Source: Vallitalea sp.
GTDB taxonomy: Bacteria > Bacillota > Clostridia > Lachnospirales > Vallitaleaceae
Direction of reading: 5' to 3'
DNA length: 64,000 nt
Assembly: GCA_025210515.1 (NCBI GenBank)
Contig: JAOARM010000025.1
Coordinates: forward strand, 62,001 to 126,000
Shown: one piece after another, positions 56,401 to 64,000 of the stretch
Position numbering within the stretch: the stretch's first letter is position 1
Layout: every line of letters starts with the position of its first letter
Program-made: the position numbers and the translations under genes
Notes under the pieces: model-generated
Told to the model about the DNA's origin: nothing
What the model saw: only the letters and a program-made list of their open reading frames with translations
Database searches by the model: none

Positions 56401-57792
56401 TTATATATCGCAGTTATTAACTGTTCTTGGGAAAGGTATGACGTCTCTAATATTACTCATTCCAGTAATGTACATTATTACTCTTTCAAATCCTAGACCA
56501 AACCCAGCATGTCTTGTTCCGCCGAATTTTCTAAGATCTAAGTACCACCAGTAATCTTCTTCATTAAGGTCAAGCTCTTTCATTCTTGCTATCATCTTCT
56601 CATAATTGTCTTCTCTTTGGCTTCCGCCTATAATTTCGCCAACACCTGGTACTAATAAGTCCATTGCCGCTACTGTTTTGTTATCATCATTCATCTTCAT
56701 ATAGAAAGCTTTGATGTCTTTTGGATAATCTGTAACAAATACTGGTTTTTTAAATACTTTTTCAGTAATGTATCTTTCGTGCTCTGTTTGTAGATCACAT
56801 CCCCATGATACAGGATATTCAAATTTTTCTTCGCTTTCTTCTAGGATTTTAATTGCTTCTGTATAAGTTATTCTAGCAAATTCATTATTAAGTACGTTAT
56901 TAAGTCTTTCTAATAATCCTTTATCAATGAATTTATTAAAGAATTCCATTTCTTCTGGAGCTTTTTCTTTCACATAACTTATAATGAATTTAATCATTTC
57001 TTCTGCTACATTCATATCGTCTTCTAAATCAGCAAAAGCCATCTCTGGTTCAATCATCCAAAATTCTGCAGCATGTCTTGGTGTATTAGAATTTTCTGCT
57101 CTAAATGTTGGTCCAAATGTATATACATTTCTAAATGCCATAGCATATGTTTCTGCATTAAGCTGTCCACTAACTGTTAAGTTAGTTTCTTTGCCAAAGA
57201 AATCTTCTTTTACATCAATTTTACCATCTTCATCTTTAGGAATGTTGTTAAAATCTAGTGTACTTACTCTAAACATTTCACCTGCACCTTCACAGTCACT
57301 TCCTGTAAGAATTGGTGTATGAATATATACAAATCCTTTATCCATAAAAAATTGATGGATTGCATGAGCAACGATTGATCTTATTCTAAATACTGCTGAG
57401 AACGTATTAGTTCTAGGTCTTAAATGAGAAATAGATCTTAAATATTCAAATGTATGACGTTTCTTTTGCAATGGATAATCTGGAGAAGATGTTCCCTCAA
57501 TTTCCACGCTAGTAGCTTGTATTTCAAAAGGTTGTTTCGCACCTTTAGTTTCAATAAATTTACCTTTTACAATTATTGCAGAACCTACATTTAATTTAGA
57601 TATTTCAGCGAAATTTTCTAGTTCACCATCAATAACAACTTGTAAATTATCAAAAAAAGTTCCATCATTAAGAACAATAAATCCAAATGCTTTTGATGCT
57701 CTTACACTTCTTATCCAGCCTGCCACTGTGATTTCTTTATCTACATACTGACTAGTATTTCTAAATAGTTCTTTAACTGTTGTAAATTTCAT
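56401..57792 (-). CDS. asnS: Asparaginyl-tRNA synthetase
   Basis: This 463-residue class IIb synthetase charges tRNA-Asn. The N-terminal OB-fold anticodon domain ([19 protein letters not shown]) precedes the catalytic core with motif 2 ([21 protein letters not shown]) and motif 3 ([13 protein letters not shown]). The HPxTPxL-like [18 protein letters not shown] is conserved. AAGGAGAAC precedes the ATG. I looked for a T-box leader upstream and did not find one. Confidence 0.98.
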   Translation of the reverse strand: MKFTTVKELFRNTSQYVDKEITVAGWIRSVRASKAFGFIVLNDGTFFDNLQVVIDGELENFAEISKLNVGSAIIVKGKFIETKGAKQPFEIQATSVEIEGTSSPDYPLQKKRHTFEYLRSISHLRPRTNTFSAVFRIRSIVAHAIHQFFMDKGFVYIHTPILTGSDCEGAGEMFRVSTLDFNNIPKDEDGKIDVKEDFFGKETNLTVSGQLNAETYAMAFRNVYTFGPTFRAENSNTPRHAAEFWMIEPEMAFADLEDDMNVAEEMIKFIISYVKEKAPEEMEFFNKFIDKGLLERLNNVLNNEFARITYTEAIKILEESEEKFEYPVSWGCDLQTEHERYITEKVFKKPVFVTDYPKDIKAFYMKMNDDNKTVAAMDLLVPGVGEIIGGSQREDNYEKMIARMKELDLNEEDYWWYLDLRKFGGTRHAGFGLGFERVIMYITGMSNIRDVIPFPRTVNNCDI

Positions 57793-58000
57793 AACAGTTC
57801 TCCTTCCTTTTCACTTTTCTAATTGGTATTATACCATATTAAACAGCTTTTTATATAATTAAATTAATAATTTTTTTAACGTTAATAAGTCCTTATTTTT
57901 TTTTATTAATTGTGGTATACTTTATACTAATAGATAGGTTATCAATGAAGTTATAACTTCTATTGCATTTCCTAGAATACAAGCTATGGGAGGAATAATA

Positions 58001-59116
58001 ATGGATGAAAGAATTGTTAAATTAGCTAAAAACTTAGTTAATTATGCTGTTAAAGTTAAAGAGGGAGATAAAGTACTAATTAATCAAATTGGTCACAATA
58101 CTGACCCTCTTGCAAAACAATTAATAAAAGAAGTATATGTAGCTGGTGGAGTGCCATTTATTAATTTTGAAAATGAGTCAATTAAACGTGAATTATTACT
58201 ACATTGTACGAAAGAACAAGTAGATATTATGGCTAAAAGAGATGCTACTCTTATGAAAGAAATGGATTGTTTTATTGGTATTCGTTCAGATGATAATAAT
58301 AATGAATTAAGCGATGTACCAACTGAAAATAGAAAGATATATGAAGAATATCATTTTGGACCAGTTCATCATAAAATTCGTGTACCTGATACTCGTTGGG
58401 TTGTTACACGTTTCCCAAGCTATGCAATGGCACAAAGAGCTAATACAAGTATGGAAGACTTTGAGGACTTTTATTTCAATGTGTGTAATCTTGATTATGG
58501 TAAGATGTCTACAGCGATGGATTCTTTAGTTAATCTTATGAATCGTACAGATAAAGTTAGGATTGTTGGTGAAGGTACAGATCTATCATTCTCAATCAAA
58601 GATATACCAGCTATTAAGTGTGATGGGCAAGTTAATATTCCTGATGGAGAAGTTTATACAGCACCTGTTAAAGATTCAATTAACGGGAAAATAAGTTATA
58701 ATACACCTGCTGTTTATCTTGGATATACTTATGAGAATATTGTATTTGAATTTGAAAATGGTAAAATTGTAAAAGCAACTGCAAATAATAATGAAAAAAT
58801 TAACGCTGTTCTAGATACAGATGATGGCGCTAGATATATTGGTGAGTTCGCTATTGGTGTTAATCCTTATGTTATTCATCCTATGAAAGAAACTTTATTT
58901 GATGAAAAGATTATGGGTAGTATACATTTAACACCTGGTAATGCTTATGATGATGCTGATAACGGAAATCGTTCTACTGTACATTGGGATCTTGTATATA
59001 TTCAAACAGAACAATATGGTGGTGGAGAAATATACTTTGATGATGTTCTTATTAGAAAAAATGGTATGTTTGTTTTACCAGAACTTGAGTGTTTGAATCC
59101 TGAGAATCTAAAATAG
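58001..59116 (+). CDS. M29-family aminopeptidase (AmpS/PepS/aminopeptidase T type)
   Basis: The protein is 371 residues. Family motifs include VGEGTDLSFSI, DGEVYTAPVKDSINGKI, the GEFAIGVNP segment and STVHWDLV near the end, which supply the metal-binding Glu, His and Asp residues. It is a cytoplasmic two-metal aminopeptidase of broad specificity. The start is the ATG at 58001-58003, seven bases after GGGAGG; the upstream in-frame ATG at 57986 overlaps the ribosome binding site. It is divergent from asnS and convergent with queT. Confidence 0.95.
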   Translation: MDERIVKLAKNLVNYAVKVKEGDKVLINQIGHNTDPLAKQLIKEVYVAGGVPFINFENESIKRELLLHCTKEQVDIMAKRDATLMKEMDCFIGIRSDDNNNELSDVPTENRKIYEEYHFGPVHHKIRVPDTRWVVTRFPSYAMAQRANTSMEDFEDFYFNVCNLDYGKMSTAMDSLVNLMNRTDKVRIVGEGTDLSFSIKDIPAIKCDGQVNIPDGEVYTAPVKDSINGKISYNTPAVYLGYTYENIVFEFENGKIVKATANNNEKINAVLDTDDGARYIGEFAIGVNPYVIHPMKETLFDEKIMGSIHLTPGNAYDDADNGNRSTVHWDLVYIQTEQYGGGEIYFDDVLIRKNGMFVLPELECLNPENLK

Positions 59117-59130
59117 TATTTAATAGCTCG

Positions 59131-59167
59131 AAAAAGGACACATCTCAGAATGAGAAATGTCCTTTTT
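59131..59167. terminator. Bidirectional terminator between the M29 peptidase and queT
   Basis: AAAAAGGACA.ATCTCA / TGAGA.ATGTCCTTTTT forms a long stem with symmetric A and T runs, 15 bp after the stop at 59116 and 52 bp after the queT stop. Confidence 0.8.
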
Positions 59168-59218
59168 ATTATATAATCTATTTTCAATAGACTAATAAAT
59201 TTGTTTGATTTATTGATC

Positions 59219-59692
59219 TTATTTTCTAAATATATTATATTTTCTAAGTAATATTAGTAATGGAAATCCAAGCCCATAACATGCAATAGTTTGTCCTATT
59301 GCTACGAACATCATTAATGATATTAATGGTAGCGGAACAGCATATGCATACTTTAAGATTAATCCTACTGCTATAGCATTTACAACAATTGGTGGAATAG
59401 GTACTATATATTTATGACGTCTTATAAGATATACTAATATAGCAGATATTAATGATGCTATACTCCCAAATATAATATCGTATAAAATAGCTCCACCTAT
59501 AAAATTTCCAAGTATACACCCAACAAATAATCCAGGAATAGCGGCTGGAGTGAAATATGGTAAAATAGTTAACGCTTCTGCTATTCTAACTTGCACTTCT
59601 CCAAAACTAATAGGTGCAAAGATTACTGTCAATACAACATAAATCGCACCAATCAATCCTGCTTGTGTTATAAATCTAGTCTTGTTATTCAT
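59219..59692 (-). CDS. queT: QueT-family queuosine precursor ECF transporter S component
   Basis: This 157-residue protein has five to six membrane helices. QAGLIGAIYVVLTVIFAPIS and the GEVQVRIAEALTILPYFTP stretch identify QueT, the substrate-binding subunit that works with an energy-coupling module to import preQ1 or related queuosine precursors. GGGAGG precedes the ATG and forms part of the preQ1-I riboswitch at 59702-59741. No queuosine synthesis genes are nearby, consistent with salvage. Confidence 0.95.
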   Translation of the reverse strand: MNNKTRFITQAGLIGAIYVVLTVIFAPISFGEVQVRIAEALTILPYFTPAAIPGLFVGCILGNFIGGAILYDIIFGSIASLISAILVYLIRRHKYIVPIPPIVVNAIAVGLILKYAYAVPLPLISLMMFVAIGQTIACYGLGFPLLILLRKYNIFRK

Positions 59693-59701
59693 TTTTTTTC
59701 C

Positions 59702-59741
59702 TCCCTAGTTTTGTTTTATGTCAGGATGGTTTCGAACTGAC
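59702..59741 (-). promoter_or_regulatory. PreQ1-I riboswitch controlling queT
   Basis: On the minus strand, a GTCAG/CTGAC stem with loop TTCGAAACCATC is followed by the A-rich tail ATAAAACAAAACTAGG and GGGAGG. This matches the layout of translational preQ1-I aptamers. The ribosome binding site is within the tail, where loop-tail pairing would hide it when preQ1 is bound. The gene served is queT. Confidence 0.8.
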
Positions 59742-59749
59742 AACTATTC

Positions 59750-59778
59750 ATTATAACATGTTGTAACATCGTTGTAAA
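59750..59778 (-). promoter_or_regulatory. Promoter of the preQ1 riboswitch-queT transcript
   Basis: On the minus strand, TTTACA (59773-59778) and TATAAT (59750-59755) are 17 bp apart. The predicted start falls directly before the aptamer at 59741. Confidence 0.75.
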
Positions 59779-59865
59779 GTGCTATTTTTCAGCATTCTTC
59801 AATTTTTGATTTCTATAATATATCACAGTTAATCAAAAGTTTGTTAGCAGTTTTATAAAGATAAA

Positions 59866-59898
59866 TAAAACAAGCCTAAAATATTTAAGCTTGTTTTT
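59866..59898 (-). terminator. Terminator after the small gene at 59908
   Basis: AAAACAAGC/GCTTGTTTT, loop of 13, followed by TTTATC on the minus strand. Confidence 0.7.
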
Positions 59899-59907
59899 AT
59901 TGACGCA

Positions 59908-60147
59908 TTAATGATTGGCTATAGTATAAATTTGTATTAAATTATCCCTCAAGTAGTTCAAATGCATTTCTTTAAAAATAGATTTAATATCATATCTTTC
60001 AATGTTTTGTGGGTTAGTTTCAATGTCTTCTATAATAGAGTTTAATTCTAGCTCCATGGCTTCTAGTTGACTGGTATTAGAAGTAGTTGGTTTTATTTCC
60101 TTTTCCTCTGGTACTTCTGCATAATAGTATAGATGATAATTGGGCAT
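59908..60147 (-). CDS. Small acidic protein of unknown function
   Basis: The frame encodes 79 residues: a short N-terminal stretch (MPNYHLYYYAEVPEEKE), then an acidic helical part. No family is recognised. No ribosome binding site precedes the ATG, and a strong terminator hairpin (60160-60196) lies just upstream. It may therefore be a remnant or be expressed poorly. The terminator directly after it (59866-59898) argues for a former transcription unit. Confidence 0.4.
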   Translation of the reverse strand: MPNYHLYYYAEVPEEKEIKPTTSNTSQLEAMELELNSIIEDIETNPQNIERYDIKSIFKEMHLNYLRDNLIQIYTIANH

Positions 60148-60159
60148 TTGTTAAGTATC

Positions 60160-60196
60160 AAAAAGGAAGTTAATCCTGCATAGCGAACTAACTTCC
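60160..60196 (-). terminator. Orphan terminator upstream of the small gene at 59908
   Basis: GGAAGTTA/TAACTTCC is followed by TTTTT on the minus strand. No intact gene ends just before it; the gene at 60491-60853 has its own terminator at 60458-60480. The stretch 60197-60457 holds no supported gene, so the hairpin may mark a deleted gene. Confidence 0.65.
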
Positions 60197-60457
60197 ATGT
60201 AACTAGAATTTAGTTTTTCAATTAACGTCTATATATTTAATTTCCATCTTTGCAGGACTTCTTTCTTAATTTATATAGTTATATTTTAGCATATTAATTA
60301 TGTTAATGTGAGTATTTGTGCACTTGCAATTGCGACTTTTGTTCCATACATAGAATTTATTTAGTTTTGAATGTATTATTGTATTTTTGTATATTTTATT
60401 TGTTTTAAGATACTGTTTCAAGGATAGTTTATTAGTTTTTAGCAATAAGTACATAAC

Positions 60458-60480
60458 AAAAAAGCCTGCCATTGGCAGAC
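60458..60480 (-). terminator. Terminator after the gene at 60491-60853
   Basis: CTGCC/GGCAG with a short loop is followed by six T residues on the minus strand, 11 bp past the stop codon. Confidence 0.65.
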
Positions 60481-60490
60481 TCTTATCTTA

Positions 60491-60853
60491 TTAATCAATT
60501 GTTATATATTTTAATACATACTTACCCTCTTCTATTCTTTGAATCAAAACATAGTATTCATTTCTAATCATTGCTCCAAAAGAATTTTGAGCATCAACAT
60601 ATCCTTCTATGGTATATGAATTACTATCTTTATCAAAACCAACTTCTACCTCTTCATATGGTAAAAACTTTGCAGAACTGGGACATTTTAATTTCTTCTT
60701 TACTTCTTTTTCAGCACAATTCACCGCAAACATTTTATCTGGTTCTCGCCAGTCATATTCTTCTCTTGGAACGAAAGCTGTGATATTAAAAATCAAAACA
60801 AAAAAAATCACAAGAGACAAGCACCCTATTTTTATTTTTTTAGTTTCATCCAT
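60491..60853 (-). CDS. Small membrane-anchored protein with a CPSSAKF/YVDAQNSFGA motif
   Basis: The protein is 120 residues. A single N-terminal hydrophobic helix (CLSLVIFFVLIFNITAF) is followed by an outside domain with KKKLKCPSSAKFLPYEEVEV and EGYVDAQNSFGAMIRNEYYV. I know these motifs from small uncharacterised Firmicute proteins, often in accessory or phage-like regions. The function is unknown. Start: I favour the ATG at 60851-60853 after GAGAGGA; in-frame ATGs upstream (60880, 60874) lack a ribosome binding site. Confidence 0.7.
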   Translation of the reverse strand: MDETKKIKIGCLSLVIFFVLIFNITAFVPREEYDWREPDKMFAVNCAEKEVKKKLKCPSSAKFLPYEEVEVGFDKDSNSYTIEGYVDAQNSFGAMIRNEYYVLIQRIEEGKYVLKYITID

Positions 60854-60963
60854 TTTAGCTAAATATCCTCTCATTATCATATAAGTTATTATTTCATTTA
60901 TATAATAACAGACAAGTTAGGTTAACTCAAATAGAACTTCTATTTTAGGTTTGAATAAGCTTA

Positions 60964-60982
60964 TTTATATACTAATCGGTGC
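60964..60982. repeat. 19-bp exact repeat, copy 2 (other copy 3729-3747)
   Basis: Same sequence and orientation as 3729-3747. It lies in the gap between the DUF4230 gene (stop at 61109) and the gene at 60853. Nothing else is recognised in that 255-bp gap. Confidence 0.6.
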
Positions 60983-61108
60983 TTTTATTCTTAATTTATT
61001 CTTTTTTGAATATGTATATTGCTAATATTATAATTCTCTACTAATCAAAGTACCTTTTATGATTAAATTTGATAAGCTTGTTTTAAGTACTTGTTGATTC
61101 ACGCCCTT

Positions 61109-61681
61109 TTAGTAGTATTCAAATTGGATGGACTTAAAGTCAAAGTTAATCAGCATATTGGTTATGATTTCCCGAACCTGTTTATCCGCTTTTTTTAAGA
61201 AATCTCCATTTAATACTTTTTGTTTAATTTGTTCGTGTCTATCATTTTCAGCTTTAACCTTTTTCTCTTCCATCTTACTAAATATAAATGCTTCATCTTC
61301 TTCTAACACCTCCTTTATATCAAAGCCATCATCTATAATGTGTGCATGATTCAGCTTCACAGTCACTTTATGATCTTCTGAATGTATTAATTCCACGTTA
61401 TCTAAATTAACTCCTGCTATAAAATGTCCTTGAATGATAGCAACGTAGTAATCGCCTTTATGAGGTTTAGGCTTACCAAAATTTACAATGTCTTTATAAT
61501 CAAATCTCATAGTGCATAGTTCTGCAATGTCTTTAATTTCTTCTGATAGTACTTCTGTGTATACCTTAGTTTCGTGAACTATAAGCTTCCCAAACAAATC
61601 AAATATTTCTGCTTTAATGCCTAAAAAAAGTAGACTACCTATGACAACAACACTCATAAGTTTTACAATAAAAGATTTCAT
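61109..61681 (-). CDS. DUF4230 domain-containing membrane-anchored protein (1)
   Basis: The protein is 190 residues: an N-terminal signal anchor (about 5-25), then a DUF4230 domain (from about 45). Characteristic parts are EIAELCTMRFDY-like IAELCTMRFDYKDI, YVAIIQGHFIAGVNLDNVELI and the C-terminal helix ending FEYY. The function of DUF4230 is not known. The start is the ATG at 61679-61681, six bases after AAAAAGGTG. It is a paralogue of the next gene upstream (61750-62367), with which it is probably cotranscribed (68 bp apart). Confidence 0.8.
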   Translation of the reverse strand: MKSFIVKLMSVVVIGSLLFLGIKAEIFDLFGKLIVHETKVYTEVLSEEIKDIAELCTMRFDYKDIVNFGKPKPHKGDYYVAIIQGHFIAGVNLDNVELIHSEDHKVTVKLNHAHIIDDGFDIKEVLEEDEAFIFSKMEEKKVKAENDRHEQIKQKVLNGDFLKKADKQVREIITNMLINFDFKSIQFEYY

Positions 61682-61749
61682 AATTATCACCTTTTTCTTC
61701 TAATATTTTCTTCTTATGTTTCCATCTAATGACAATTTTTTTTTATAAT

Positions 61750-62367
61750 CTAATTATAGACGAACTCTATCTGATTAATATTGGTGTTTGCTTTTTGAAT
61801 CATTTTTGTAATAATTCTTTCCCCGTTAATTCTCGCTTCTTCTAACAATTTTTGCTTTTTCTTCTTTTCTGTATCTTCCCTTATTTTCTGTATTTCTTCT
61901 ACAATTTTATTACTATCAACATCTGCAATAATACCCTGATCATCAAGAATAACCTCTCTACTTTTAGGGTATATGAAGTTATATAAAATCTCTGGCTTAT
62001 TCAATTTAACAATTACACTATGTCCATCTTTAACCTGTATTTTTAAGTTGTTTAATTTATAACCTGCTTTAATAGTTCCTTTAAAGGAAATTGCTATTCT
62101 TGCTTCAGATATTTTTATTTTATCAAACAATTTTGCTGTATCTTCCAAGTGCAATAACTGCTGATACTCATATTCTTTAGTTCTAAGCTCTATTATTTTC
62201 ATAGCGTTATTTAGCTTTTTGATATCTTGTTTTAATTTAATATTATCATAATTGAAATAAATAAAAACACTACCTACAATAAGTGTAATAAAAATAATTA
62301 TTAATTTGACTTTAATTGAAGATTTTTTCTGTTTATTTTGCTTTTTTGATTTTCTTTTTTTAGTCAC
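61750..62367 (-). CDS. DUF4230 domain-containing membrane-anchored protein (2)
   Basis: The protein is 205 residues. A very basic N-terminus leads into one membrane helix (LIIIFITLIVGSVFIYF). A DUF4230 domain follows, with the same order of motifs as its neighbour: IELRTKEYEYQQLL, the ISFKGTIKAGYKLNNLKI strands, VKLNKPEIL and a C-terminal helix ending IEFVYN. I place the start at GTG (62365-62367) because AAGGAGGG lies seven bases upstream; an in-frame TTG at 62421 has no ribosome binding site. The two paralogues may form a hetero-oligomer. Confidence 0.8.
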   Translation of the reverse strand: MTKKRKSKKQNKQKKSSIKVKLIIIFITLIVGSVFIYFNYDNIKLKQDIKKLNNAMKIIELRTKEYEYQQLLHLEDTAKLFDKIKISEARIAISFKGTIKAGYKLNNLKIQVKDGHSVIVKLNKPEILYNFIYPKSREVILDDQGIIADVDSNKIVEEIQKIREDTEKKKKQKLLEEARINGERIITKMIQKANTNINQIEFVYN

Positions 62368-62493
62368 TACCTTTCCCTCCTTAATTCCTATTAATGATTT
62401 TTTGGGCTTACTTTTATTCAACTTTGACTAATTAGCTATATGCCCCCTTTCATTTTTTAAAATATGCTTTAGTCTATACTCATTTAGCAATTC

Positions 62494-62574
62494 TTATAGT
62501 TTTGTACCCATTATCAGATGCGCCCTAGTAATAAAATAATCTTTTTGTGTCATCATAAAGCTATAACTATACAT
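62494..62574 (-). CDS. Possible 26-residue peptide
   Basis: A short frame (MYSYSFMMTQKDYFITRAHL...) follows AAAGGTGAG with good spacing. It overlaps the end of another short frame at 62567-62626 that also has a GGAG-type site. Together they fill the 350 bp between the DUF4230 gene and the zinc-ribbon gene. They could be leader or small proteins, or fragments of one decayed gene. Low confidence. Confidence 0.2.
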   Translation of the reverse strand: MYSYSFMMTQKDYFITRAHLIMGTKL

Positions 62575-62717
62575 AATATCTCACCTTTCCTATTACTGAA
62601 TTATCTATTTCATATATCTTTTCCATGTACTCATCACTCCATTATTAATTTATACACAAAATAATACTTTTATCTTGTAAATGTGTTAAGTATGTAATTT
62701 CAAATAGATTTATTTTT

Positions 62718-63197
62718 TTATAGGTTGTTCTTATTTTCGAGTAACTTATTTGTTTCTATAAGCAAATTAATTATTGTTTGTGAATTATTTTCACTCTTTC
62801 TTGAATTTTTTTCTATGTCTAGAATAACTTTAATGCTTTCTGCAATAGCATAAAAACTAATTAATATTAGTATGCCAACTACTAATGATATTATAAATAT
62901 GCGAGGTTTCATATTTTCAGATACGCCAAGTCCTTGTGATAAACTTAGACCAAATGCTACATATAGTAGTACTGACACCCACCCAAATATTTTTAAAATT
63001 GATATTATGGTATTCAATGCATGATATTTATTAGGTATTTTTTTTTGTCCGCTCTCATAGCGCTTTAATGCTTCGAAATTATACTGTATTTTTTCATTAT
63101 TATCTTGATTGTTTACTACGCCTCTTTTAGTTCCACAATTATAACAGTAATTAAGATTGTCTACTACTTCATTCTTGCAATTAGAACATTCCCACAT
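62718..63197 (-). CDS. Zinc-ribbon membrane protein of unknown function
   Basis: The protein is 159 residues. The N-terminal zinc ribbon (CSNCKNEVVDNLNYCYNCG) holds the metal with four cysteines. A polar linker follows, then two membrane helices (about 60-82 and 95-117) and a short C-terminal helix. Proteins of this layout are common in Firmicutes and mostly uncharacterised. The start is the ATG at 63195-63197, directly before the zinc ribbon and seven bases after AAGGAGAG; an upstream in-frame start (63236) is weaker. Confidence 0.78.
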   Translation of the reverse strand: MWECSNCKNEVVDNLNYCYNCGTKRGVVNNQDNNEKIQYNFEALKRYESGQKKIPNKYHALNTIISILKIFGWVSVLLYVAFGLSLSQGLGVSENMKPRIFIISLVVGILILISFYAIAESIKVILDIEKNSRKSENNSQTIINLLIETNKLLENKNNL

Positions 63198-63410
63198 CTT
63201 TAATCTCTCCTTGTCAATACTAAAATACTTTTTCAATTGTTTCTACTTGAATACTTCTGTACATTGTTTTCAGATTAAAACTTTTTGCTTTTAACATATA
63301 GTTTATTTTATTGGCTAAGTTTATTGTCTTTTTGCTTATTCCCCCCCTGATTAATAATCACTCAAACAACAAATCATATATTAACTATCGTTGTAATATT
63401 ATCAGACAAC

Positions 63411-63435
63411 AAAAAACACTTCCAGCCAAGGAAGT
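63411..63435 (-). terminator. Terminator downstream of the right-edge genes
   Basis: ACTTCC/GGAAGT with a six-base loop is followed by TTTTTTG on the minus strand, about 95 bp past the stop at 63530. The rest of 63198-63529 shows no gene. Confidence 0.6.
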
Positions 63436-63529
63436 AGGAGACTTGGCAAATTATCCATATATATGTGATTAACTACGTATGAAGTAAGTTGACATTTTGC
63501 AAACATAATTTAATTTAGATAATATTCTT

Positions 63530-63682
63530 TTATTTCACAACATCATCCATCGACCTAAATTGTTCAAGTTTGAAATTTTTCATCTTGTATAGAGGGTCAG
63601 TCGGAAAGTCCATGCCTTGAATATTCATGTATGCAAGCACTCCTTCATACGAGTAATAATGGATCATATCAAAATCCATCAT
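63530..63682 (-). CDS. Small 50-residue protein or frameshifted gene tail
   Basis: A short frame (MMDFDMIHYYSYEGVLAYMN...) with protein-like composition starts within the last codons of the gene at 63669 (14-base overlap), with GGGGAT upstream. It may be a small coupled gene, or the true C-terminus of the upstream protein reached by a frameshift. No family is recognised. Confidence 0.4.
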   Translation of the reverse strand: MMDFDMIHYYSYEGVLAYMNIQGMDFPTDPLYKMKNFKLEQFRSMDDVVK

Positions 63683-64000
63683 TAAAAACTATCCCCGCCA
63701 CATATTCAAAATCATCTAACCTGCTATACTTAGAAACTATAGCTTCGTGAGGTAAAATTGTTTTATCTGAAACTAAATATATAAATGGTGAAAATGATTC
63801 TTTTTTATTAGTTATTATAAGCAAAGCACTAATCTTCAATTTGTAAGTAGTATGATTATCTGTAGTATAAAATGATACTTCTCCCTTTCCATAGTTTCTA
63901 AAATTAATTACATTCCCAGAACAATCACCACAAACCATGTCCATGCCAATATGATTTCCCTTAATTAGAGAACTAAGAAACTTTTTAGTATTTTTTTTCT
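63669..64000 (-). CDS. Unknown protein (partial, N-terminus outside window)
   Basis: The frame is open to the right edge of the window, so the gene starts beyond it; the internal ATGs at 63944 and 63938 are unlikely starts. About 110 residues are visible. The segment IGMDMVCGDCSGNVINFRNYG followed by alternating strands recalls the end of SUKH/SMI1-type immunity proteins, but this is only an impression. It ends VFNDGF and overlaps the small frame at 63530-63682 by 14 bases. Confidence 0.55.
   Translation of the reverse strand, partial: KKNTKKFLSSLIKGNHIGMDMVCGDCSGNVINFRNYGKGEVSFYTTDNHTTYKLKISALLIITNKKESFSPFIYLVSDKTILPHEAIVSKYSRLDDFEYVAGIVFNDGF

Noticed and set aside
57793-58000. T-box leader before asnS
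   Set aside because: No AGGGTGGNACCGCG-like T-box sequence and no specifier stem; the region is short and AT-rich.
60266-60472. Minus-strand 68-codon frame
   Set aside because: It starts inside the terminator hairpin at 60458-60480, has no ribosome binding site and low-complexity Asn/Lys/Ile composition.
1-64000. CRISPR array or intact insertion sequence
   Set aside because: No regularly spaced repeats and no transposase gene were seen; the only recombinase is the fragment at 4265-4390.

Overview
This is a 64 kb stretch of an AT-rich chromosome from an endospore-forming, low-GC Firmicute. I infer class Clostridia, probably in or near Lachnospirales. The reasons are the sporulation genes (spoIIE, spoVT, spoVG, yabP, yabQ), sigma-A-type promoters, strong AGGAGG ribosome binding sites, frequent TTG and GTG starts, c-di-GMP-I and preQ1 riboswitches, and a DnaD-type primosome. 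No rRNA, CRISPR array or intact transposon was seen.

Layout. (1) 1-4390 is accessory DNA: a cut-off metallo-beta-lactamase lipoprotein, a membrane-anchored NERD-helicase, small unknown proteins, a truncated gene, and the last 41 codons of a tyrosine recombinase beside tRNA-Ser(CGA), which is the scar of an old integrated element. (2) 4642-10920 holds a GH13 glucanohydrolase, an asparaginase and an XPD/DinG-type helicase. (3) 11533-39335 is the conserved cluster read leftwards: purR, glgC-glgD, spoVG, glmU, prs, pth, mfd, prsA, spoVT, mazG, hup, rqcP, yabP, yabQ, divIC, spoIIE, tilS, hpt, ftsH. Compared with Bacillus subtilis, two blocks interrupt it. One is glgCD. The other is a cell-surface block between pth and mfd: a sortase, a 958-residue SPKTG-anchored protein, and a secreted transglutaminase-like protein behind two tandem c-di-GMP-I riboswitches. 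(4) 39580-43619 reads rightwards: murC, a DnaA-box-rich intergenic region, a DnaD/DnaB-like protein, a DnaC/DnaI-like helicase loader, and tRNA-Arg(UCG). (5) 43626-59692 holds a YhaO/YhaN-like nuclease/ATPase pair, pfkA, a J-domain/DUF5685 group, a GntR regulator, an M42 peptidase, MscS, a long unknown membrane-anchored protein, a striking structured palindrome, asnS, an M29 aminopeptidase, and queT under a preQ1-I riboswitch. (6) 59908-64000 is a second accessory region of small unknown genes, two DUF4230 paralogues, a zinc-ribbon membrane protein and a gene cut by the window edge.

How the genes work together. The central cluster joins nucleotide and cell-wall precursor supply (prs, hpt, glmU, murC), transcription-coupled repair (mfd), tRNA and ribosome care (pth, tilS, rqcP), protein quality control (ftsH, prsA) and sporulation. 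The spoIIE promoter keeps a 21-bp spacer with Spo0A-like boxes. The cell-surface block looks like a c-di-GMP-responsive adhesion or wall-remodelling system. The abutting DnaA boxes upstream of the primosome genes suggest that DnaA controls, or is titrated at, its own helicase-loading genes.

The best leads are the palindromic RNA/MITE-like element at 56069-56181, the DnaA-box array at 40960-41413, the pth-mfd surface block, and the integrase scar at tRNA-Ser.
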